Positions 56,182 through 64,000 of a stretch of DNA of 64,000 bases are shown here, piece after piece; within the stretch, counting starts at the first letter, position 1, and each line of letters begins with the position of its first letter. A program made the position numbers and the translations under genes. The notes under the pieces are model-generated. The model saw nothing but the letters and a program-made list of their open reading frames with translations. It was not told where the DNA came from and did no database searches. The DNA comes from Urechis unicinctus (taxonomy: Eukaryota > Annelida > Polychaeta > Xenopneusta > Urechidae). The stretch lies in NCBI GenBank assembly GCA_034190875.2, contig CM067351.1, positions 1,636,802 through 1,700,801 on the forward strand. The letters are read 5' to 3'.

Positions 56182-56189
56182 TGACGTCA
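56182..56189. promoter_or_regulatory. TGACGTCA palindrome (CRE/ATF-type site), copy A
   Basis: A perfect 8-bp palindrome within a 17-base stretch (TGACGTCATATGCCTCG) that is kept exactly in copy B. The sequence is the textbook CREB/ATF bZIP site. Whether it is bound here is inference. Confidence 0.4.
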
Positions 56190-56726
56190 TATGCCTCGTC
56201 CGTTGTGTGACGATTGGCTATAAACACGGGATCACGCCGTCTTCGATGCCGCCTTTGCTATGCGCGTTTACATATCAGGTAATTCTGCAGTCGATCATTA
56301 GCTATGCCGTACTACTTAGTTCTCTTCCAACACTCGCGCCCGCAGCCTAATAACGTCTCTAAGCGTGCTGCTTCAACGATAAAAAGGCTTTTTCCGACCC
56401 ACTCCCGTTCTCATTCCCTTGCAAATAATGATGTTCGCGACCAACTTAGGATTTAGGTCAGCACCTCAACCCACTGCCCCTTTGCTCCGCATGTGCTGCA
56501 TTGTTGGGGATTTAGGGTGGAAGCCAATCAACCTTTTCTGTCATTGAGTATCATCATGTGCACTGGTGTCATGGCCGTCCGGCGAAGTATATGCTGAGGC
56601 GAACATTGCAGATAAGCGATGAGAGCTTTAGTGGCAGAATAATCGGAGGGTTGTATTTTGGACAAACAAATAAATGATGCGGTACACGCTGCCTAGCTAC
56701 GCCACGCTCTCTGTATAGTACGTAGG

Positions 56727-56990
56727 GAGATGTGATGTGTTTTGAATTGGGTGATGTGATGGATGGTGTGTAGCTTGCTCTGGTGCATGGGGTCTTGAGA
56801 GGGTAGTATTTAAGTGGTGTTGTTAATGGTGAATTGATTGGTGTGGTGTAGGGTGTATGACGTGCTGATTGGTGTAAAGTATGGTATGGTGAGTGGTAAA
56901 TAGTGTATTAGTTAGTGTGCTGAGTTGTATGTGGTGTATTGATTAGCATGGTGTGCTGTGTGCGGAGTAGTGAGTGTTTGGTGTGTTAAG
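56727..56990. repeat. G/T-rich degenerate repeats, copy A end
   Basis: The plus strand is strongly G+T biased with recurring GGTGTGTAG, GGTGTATTGATT and GTGGTGT-type words without a strict period. It corresponds to the left part of the larger G/T-rich region in copy B. Confidence 0.75.
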
Positions 56991-58719
56991 ACACAGCCCC
57001 CTACATTCAACGTATATACGTGAACGTTTTCAATAGTAACCCATAAGTGCGTCTGAAGCTGATATATTGAGCTGATCGTGGAATTATGAAGTCATCAATA
57101 TTAACAATAGCAACCCAATTCATGATTACAGTAAATAAATACGATCAATACACCAATTAACAGTGTCTATTAGTATCCTTGTGGAGCGTGCTCATAATTT
57201 TAATGCGTTAACAGTAGCAGTTACGATCGCACAATGTGAGTGGCTGTATTGTATAATTGATGTGCTGGCCGTCGTCAAGCATTAATATGTAATAGTGGGA
57301 GTAAGTTTCGCCAATGAATAACCATAACATTGTAGTACTTAAATGGGGATTGCTTGGAGCAGAATGGATTAGACATAATCTCGCTTGGGCATGTATAGTA
57401 TCAGTCGTCTTAGATTGAGCTTGCTTTATCATGTTCCATTCAATAAGTGATAACTTCTGCATTCAGTAGGATGATCTATGAAATCTAACGATATGTTATA
57501 ATGCCAATCCATTTGTAAAACTCCACTTTATACGTCGTCCTTCATAACTAACGCACAAACATGTATATCAGTGCTTATTAATCTATTTCAGTCCCAGTCC
57601 ATTATTTGCTGACGTAGGTATTTGGGATCAATTATCTGATATTATACCGCTGGATGTCGTTACCCCCGATACAAGACGCCGTTGTTGTGTTGTAGAGTCT
57701 TTTATGCGCAGTTCTGTTAGGCATGTGTCCTCGTGCTGAAGCTTGATGAGTTCGTTTCAGCTTTTCTTTGCGGTTTCTACGTCCTTGTTCAATGAAAGGG
57801 TTCAGTTTCCATGTCATGCTTGATTGTGTTTCGACAGCCCAATCATCTTGTCATGGTGGATTGGGATCATCTACCGCTCTGGTTTCGAGGTCATTTCCGA
57901 TGATCAATCCATACGCTACGAGCAAACAAGGCACTTCTAATTCAGCACATTGAGGGCATCCAATTGGATATTTGTAACCGGAAACCTATTCTCTACCGAG
58001 CATACTGCCTCCCTCTTTGTTAAATGCGCATTTCGTCAAAAATCATCAAATTCCGTGTTGAAACAAGAAATTATCGAGCAACCCCCGCTATGTATATGGC
58101 CTTTTTTAAAATTCGATTTCTTATTTTTGACGGAACGTGTCTTTTAACCCCTACATGGCATACGGTAGATGCTACATTTCATCTAAAGCTGAAAATGGGC
58201 GTTAATATCAGTAAATAGTACAGTTATGCATGCAAAGATACTGGTCCAGATCACTCTTCATTTGTATATGTCTCAAAACGGCCGTATCGACCAACTATTG
58301 ATGATTGGGCGTTCCAAATAACTTGTGAGGATAGTAAACGAGTAATTTTAGCAGGTACGCAGAAATGGAAGCAAAAGAAAAATCGCACAGATTCACCGAT
58401 GAATGTATCTTTTATGAGCATCAATGAACAACATGTCGAGCATGAAGAATGCTTCCGTACGTATCCAAATATACATCACAAACAATGAACTATCTCCCAG
58501 AGTGACAACTAGCGATATATTGCGCTTGTCCTTGTCGAATATCGATTATTGACAACCGCAATGCCAGCACTTTATCTAACCTTCGATAACTGTCACCGCA
58601 CCACAGCGGCAGCAGTAACGCCTCAAACAACGTTTGGAACTTACCCTTAGCGACAGATTTTTAATATCCTCTGATAGCGACATTTCAATTCCACACATGT
58701 CACTGCCTTGAACTTGTTT

Positions 58720-59640
58720 TTTACATCATTGACTTTACAGAAAACATTGGGCAGTTGTTATTAATATCGACTGTTTATACTTTCACTAGCAGTATTCTTA
58801 CAAATGATGGGAGCAAAACCGTGTTTTCTTAGTAGGGATTTGTATTGTTAAGCTTGTTAATGAGTGTACATGCTACTAATGATAAGAACTCAATCGAAAA
58901 GGATTGCAGAAAAACTCTTATTGTCAATCCCAGCACTACATTAATTCATTAAATTGACTTTTGCATTTTGCATAGACGCATATGCAGCTTACTTTTATAT
59001 AAAAGATATAAAGCTTATATTCGATGAGCCCAAACTGTCGTGCACGCTTGTTCTCCTCGCATTTTGATGTCAACTTGCTTAATTGGTCTACTAAAAACAA
59101 TTCAAGGGGGATCATCTTTGTTTTAGTAACATATGTGCAATACTCGGTCATTATTGAAACCACAGCAAATATTGCAAGCTGAAATACATGGCCCAAAAGA
59201 TGGAGATTATGCATTTATTTTGTTTTTATTATCATGATGTTGGCTTGTGGTGGATATTTGGGGCGCACAATGTGGTTAATTTGACACTAAGGTGAGCCGT
59301 AAAAAACAACTATGACCTTTTCATCTAATGTTATTCCTTGCTAACGTTCCCTTGATGTAAATAGTAAACGTTTATAGTAAACGTTCAAACTAATGCATTG
59401 CTGATTGGGGCGGACATACGAAGCCTCCAAGTCGCCTTAAAGCAGTTGATAAGGATTAGTGACCACGCCGGTTACTTTAAGGGTCGTAGAACGAATGTCT
59501 GCCATATCCGCAAGTGCACTTCATTATGCACAGTGTGTTCTTGTGAGGAGCTGTACATAGAAGTAGCCAATCACGGGATACACCGATGTTATTCGTAATA
59601 CAAACAATGTTAATCTAATCCTGAAATTGCTAATAACAAC
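58720..59640. other. Copy B-specific DNA, no gene seen
   Basis: There is no match to copy A. A 92-codon minus-strand frame (58936-59214) and a 66-codon plus-strand frame (59398-59598) occur, neither recognised. It may be an insertion that came with the related block at 59,640-59,960. Confidence 0.45.
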
Positions 59641-59960
59641 GCGCCTCTACTTATGCTCATGTAAGGTATCCACTTAGATATTTGCAGTCGCAGCCCTCTT
59701 CTCAGCGCAATCGGGGATCTCAACGAATTCTTCCTGATAATAATTACACTGCTACAAGTGTCAACAAGAGAATCCATTGACAATTCTCTCATTTTTTACG
59801 AGCATGCTGTTTACCTCTTTGTTAAATGTACGTTTCGTCAAAAATCATCAAAATTCCGTTTTGAAAAAACAATTATTGACCGATTTCTTGCTACCTTTTG
59901 TAATGATATCCAAAATATCGAGACATATCGGCTTGGGCTGTTTAATCTCGCAAGTTGTTG
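59640..59960 (+). repeat. Third partial copy of the duplicated module
   Basis: Related in the same orientation to 53,200-53,460 (copy A) and 57,940-58,110 (copy B). Shared words are GCGCCTCTACT, AAGGTATCCACT, ATTACACTGC, CATCAAAATTCCGTTTTGAAA and CGATTTC. It shows that the module was duplicated more than once, or that a dispersed repeat family is present. Confidence 0.7.
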
Positions 59961-61372
59961 CAAAGAGGTATTGACCTTCAAATGAACTCATGAGAATCAT
60001 GTCTATTGGTGCTTCATTATATCAAACCCCAGACACTGTTCATCGCGGTTGTGCAAATCTGTTAAGCGATGAATATTCTATCTGTGTGTGGTCTATGGGG
60101 CAGTCAAGTATCCAAACGAGGCAACTGTTGTGATTTTAGCGATCATTCTTGACGTTGAAATAATGATATAAAAGTAAATATGTCTTGATTAGATTTTGGA
60201 ACACATTTATTAGAAGCAAGCAATACCCATTTGGACTATCATCAATGAATGATTACCATCACATGACTCATTAGCAGTGTAGACGATAGTTACTGATCAT
60301 AATAGAGCTTAGAGTACTTGGCGGTTATCGACATAAGTAATGAAGAAGAGGTCCCAATTATGTGTAATGACGGTGAAGCAATTCCTTATCCACGAATTAA
60401 GTCGATCCCAATTATTCAATTACTTTAGGACAAATCGTCTCGAAGACGAATAACCATTATTTTGGGTTTTTTTGGCACGGACATAATTCTGTTTATTGGG
60501 TAATGGTAGTTCATTTTAAGGTCAGTCAATCTTTGCTACGTTCTTTCAATCGATGCTTTCCTGTAGCGCTTGTTTGCATAATGCTGGCTTTCTGTGGTCG
60601 CGCAATCCACCCTTACTTATTTGATAGTTTTGTGCACATGCCACGTCTGCTGATAAAGATAATGAATCGCGCAACACTTCACCAAGAACACGATTGAACT
60701 GCTGATAAAATGTTTTATATACGCCCCTGCGATGAGGCTGGGTCCTTGCTATGAGCCTACAGAGCAAATAATGCGAAGCATTCTTATGACGAATTGAGGC
60801 TTTAATTAAGGCAAATAAATGTGATATCAATATTACCCAGCCAAAGAAACCCGGTTTGATTAGTTCATAAAGTGTGTCTAACCGTGTCTCGAGATCGCAT
60901 ATTGTACAACGAACGAAAGACAGGGAAATTCATCTAAGTTCGACAAAATAAATTTCATTATCAGTGTAGACGAAATACGTGATATAAATAAGTAATTAAA
61001 TGATGAAAGAAAACCATTGATCCTTTGCTGCTATAATATACAACAGAATGTAAGATCAAGCACTCTGTATGTTGGCAAATATCATTGAATCAATATTTGA
61101 GCTTGACACCAGTCCACATAAGCATGATGAGCCGTGTGAAACGTATTTGCCTCCGGCATCTCGAGCGTATGTTAAATAAATATAATGTGTTTCTGATGAA
61201 TGGTCTCGTATACTGTTGTCTTGGACTTGAACAAACAATAAATATTGTTACATATTAACAGCAGCGGGAATATTCCTATGAAGAATACATATGAAGTTCA
61301 TATCATTTGGCTATATTATTCTCGCCTTGGAACTTATTTCTGTTGATAAACCAGATGAACAGCACATATAGA

Positions 61373-61380
61373 TGACGTCA
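61373..61380. promoter_or_regulatory. TGACGTCA palindrome (CRE/ATF-type site), copy B
   Basis: This is the counterpart of 56,182-56,189, kept with its flank although the duplication has diverged by roughly 20%. A partial match, GACGTCATATGG, also occurs at ~63,366. Confidence 0.4.
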
Positions 61381-61911
61381 TATGCCTCGCCCGCAGTCTG
61401 ACGTGTGGCTACAGAACACGGGATCATGCCGTTTTCGATGCCGCATTTGCTATGTGCGTTTGTACATCAGGTAATTCTGCAGTGAATCAATAGCTATGGC
61501 ACACTACTTAGTAATCTTCCAACACTTGCTGGCAGCCTAATAATGTGGCAAGGTGTGTTGCTTTAACGATTATCACGCTCTTTCAGACCCAATTCCACTC
61601 TTTTTCCCTCGCGAGTAATGAGGTACGCGACCAACTTATGATTAGGGTCAGCACCTCCAGCCCTGCCATTCCGCTCCGCGAGTACGGTATTTGGGGGATT
61701 ATGGTGGAAGCCAATTTACCTTTTCTAACGTTAAATATCATCATGTGTGCTGGTTTTAATGGCCGTCAGGCTAACTACATGCTGAGGCGAACATTGTAGA
61801 TAAGCAATGAGAGCTTTGATGGCTGAATAATCGGAGGGTTGTGTTTTGGTCAAATATATAAATGATGTGGTGAACGCATGCCTAGCTCCGCCACACGCTG
61901 TGTATAGTGCG

Positions 61912-63120
61912 TAGGGAGATGTGATGTGATGTCGAATTGGGTGTGGTGCAAGATGTGTAGCTTGGCCAAGTGTATTGCGTCTTAAGAAATGTAGTATGTA
62001 AGTGGTGTGATTAACGGTGAATTGATTGATGTGGTGTATGGTGTATGTCTCGTTGATTGCTGTGATGTGTGGTGTGTTGAGTGGTAAATAGTGTATGCGT
62101 GGTATGTGGTGTGTTGATTGGCGTGGTGTGGTGCGTGTTGAATGGTGTATTGCTTGTTGCATGGTGTTGATTGATGTAGGTTGTTGTTTGGGGAGTGGTA
62201 GATGATATGCTGGGTGGTGTTTGGTAAATTGGGTGGTATGTGGAGTGTTTGATTTTGTATGGTGTACTTGTTGATGGTTGGCGAAGTCAATGGTGAGTTG
62301 TTTGTTGGGTGAGGTTGTGTATGGTTTGTTGGTTGAAGCTATGTATGGTGTGTGATGTGTGTTGGGTGAGTCGGTTTATGGTGTGTTGGGTGAAGTGTTG
62401 TATGGTGTGCTTGTAGTTTGGGGAGGTGATGTATGCTAGGTTTGTTGTTGGGTGAGGTGGTGTGTGGTTTGCTAATTGACGGGTGAGGAGATGTATGATA
62501 TGTGAGGTGAGGCGGTGCATAGTGTGTATGGTATGTATGGTGTGTTGGGTGAGGTGGTGTATGATTTGTTGGCTGAAGCTATGTATGGTATGTAATGTGT
62601 GTTGGGTGAGGTGGTTTATGGTGTGTATGGTGAGATGGTGTATTGTGTGTTGGGTGAGATGGTGTATTGTGTGTTGGGTGAGATGGTGTGTGGTTTGCTA
62701 GTTGTTGGGTGAGGAGAGGTATGATGTGTGAGGTGAGGCGATGTATACTGTGTATGGTGTGTATGGCGGGTTGGGTGAGGTGGTGTATGGCCTTTTTATT
62801 GTTTGGTGATATGGTGTATGGTACGTTTGTTGCAGAGTTCGCGGGCGCTTTGTGTATGTGTGTGGTGGGTGGTGTGGTGTATAGTGTGTTTGTTGTTGGG
62901 TGAGGTGGTGCATGGTGTGTTGGTTGTTTGGTGAGGTCGTGTATGGTGTGTTGGTTGTTTGGTGAGGTCGTGTATGGTGTGTGGGCTGTTATGTGAGTTT
63001 GTGTATGGTTAGTAGGCTGTTCATTTAGGGGGTGTATTGTTTGTTGGTGGTTCGTTGAGGTGGTATATAGTGGGCAGGTTGTATGATGCGATGACAGGTG
63101 TGGTATATAAAGTGTCAGGC
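61912..63120. repeat. Expanded G/T-rich minisatellite region
   Basis: For about 1.2 kb the plus strand is almost free of C and built from variants of GGTGTGTTGGGTGAGGTGGTGTATG. Locally exact periods exist: a 24-bp unit twice at ~62,630-62,690 and a 31-bp unit twice at ~62,912-62,975. Long ORFs here (Cys/Val/Arg-rich on plus, His/Thr/Pro-rich on minus) come from the repeat composition. Frequent GG pairs and strong strand asymmetry could favour G-quadruplex or R-loop structures, which is inference. Confidence 0.9.
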
Positions 63121-63940
<820 letters not shown>

Positions 63941-64000
63941 AGTTTATTTTAGGCAAAGGGCCCATAGTAAATAAGACATGCATGTAAGTAAGCGTTCAAT

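Larger units (their letters stand above)
52250..57000. repeat. Old tandem duplication, copy A (~4.75 kb)
   Basis: Copy A aligns in order with 57,062-62,170. Clear anchors (A/B) are AATAGCAACCCAATTCATG (52,290/57,107), GCAGAATGGATTAGACATAATC (52,398/57,359), ATCATCTTGTCATGGTGGAT (53,118/57,842), GATCAATCCAT (53,178/57,901), TCATAATAGAGCTT (55,029/60,297), GCACTCTGTATGTTGGCAAA (55,788/61,060) and TGACGTCATATGCCTCG (56,182/61,373). Identity varies from perhaps 70% to 90% by segment, so the event is much older than the 7.3-kb array. Copy A has a ~295-bp insertion (52,735-53,028) and a ~640-bp segment (53,800-54,440) absent from B, and ends in a G/T-rich stretch (56,727-56,990). Confidence 0.88.
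57062..62170. repeat. Old tandem duplication, copy B (~5.1 kb)
   Basis: Copy B has the same order of homologous blocks as copy A, in the same orientation. It lacks the tRNA-like insertion and the 640-bp segment of copy A. It has an extra stretch of about 1.3 kb (~58,720-59,990), the right part of which is itself related to 53,200-53,460. Short ORFs in the related blocks (for example 57768-57953 and 57950-58147) do not preserve frame with copy A, so I see no conserved protein. Confidence 0.88.

Noticed and set aside
61731..62913. ORFs of 70-143 codons on both strands in the G/T-rich region
   Set aside because: They are low-complexity Cys/Val/Arg or His/Thr/Pro products of the repeats, with no domain.

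Overview
This window looks like gene-poor nuclear DNA from a eukaryote. It is AT-rich (roughly 37-38% GC by eye), with very long AT and TATG microsatellites, a nested tandem array, and no open reading frame that resembles a known protein family. CpG dinucleotides are frequent, which argues against a heavily CpG-depleted vertebrate genome. A large-genome invertebrate (flatworm or mollusc, for example) would fit, but no sequence here identifies the organism and I would not assign one.

Layout. (1) Positions 1 to about 43,100 form a young, head-to-tail tandem array of a ~7.3-kb unit: five complete copies and a sixth cut off near its end. The copies are nearly identical apart from indels, and the array probably continues to the left of the window. 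Each unit carries, in order, a TATG microsatellite, a GT tract, a block of short ORFs, a 20-bp minisatellite and an all-G/C hairpin. (2) About 43,100-52,250 is low-copy DNA with no recognisable gene. It holds three short-repeat tracts (AT-rich at 44.2-44.5 kb, AAT near 46.5 kb, AT at 50.34-50.58 kb) and a small GC-rich island near 47.05 kb. (3) About 52,250-62,170 is a second, much older tandem duplication of a ~4.8-kb module (copies A and B, perhaps 75-90% identical). Copy A carries a ~295-bp insertion with tRNA-like promoter boxes that is absent from copy B, the pattern expected of a SINE. Copy B carries its own insertion, which contains a third partial copy of part of the module. Both copies keep a TGACGTCA palindrome and end in G/T-rich repeats, expanded to ~1.2 kb in copy B. 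(4) The right end is low-copy DNA closed by a long AT microsatellite that runs into AAT repeats.

No protein-coding gene, rRNA or functional tRNA could be supported. Most long ORFs are products of TATG, AT or G/T-rich repeats, and several others start at GTG or TTG rather than ATG. The region reads as repeat biology: satellite birth and homogenisation, microsatellite length change, retroposition and old segmental duplication, rather than a set of cooperating genes.
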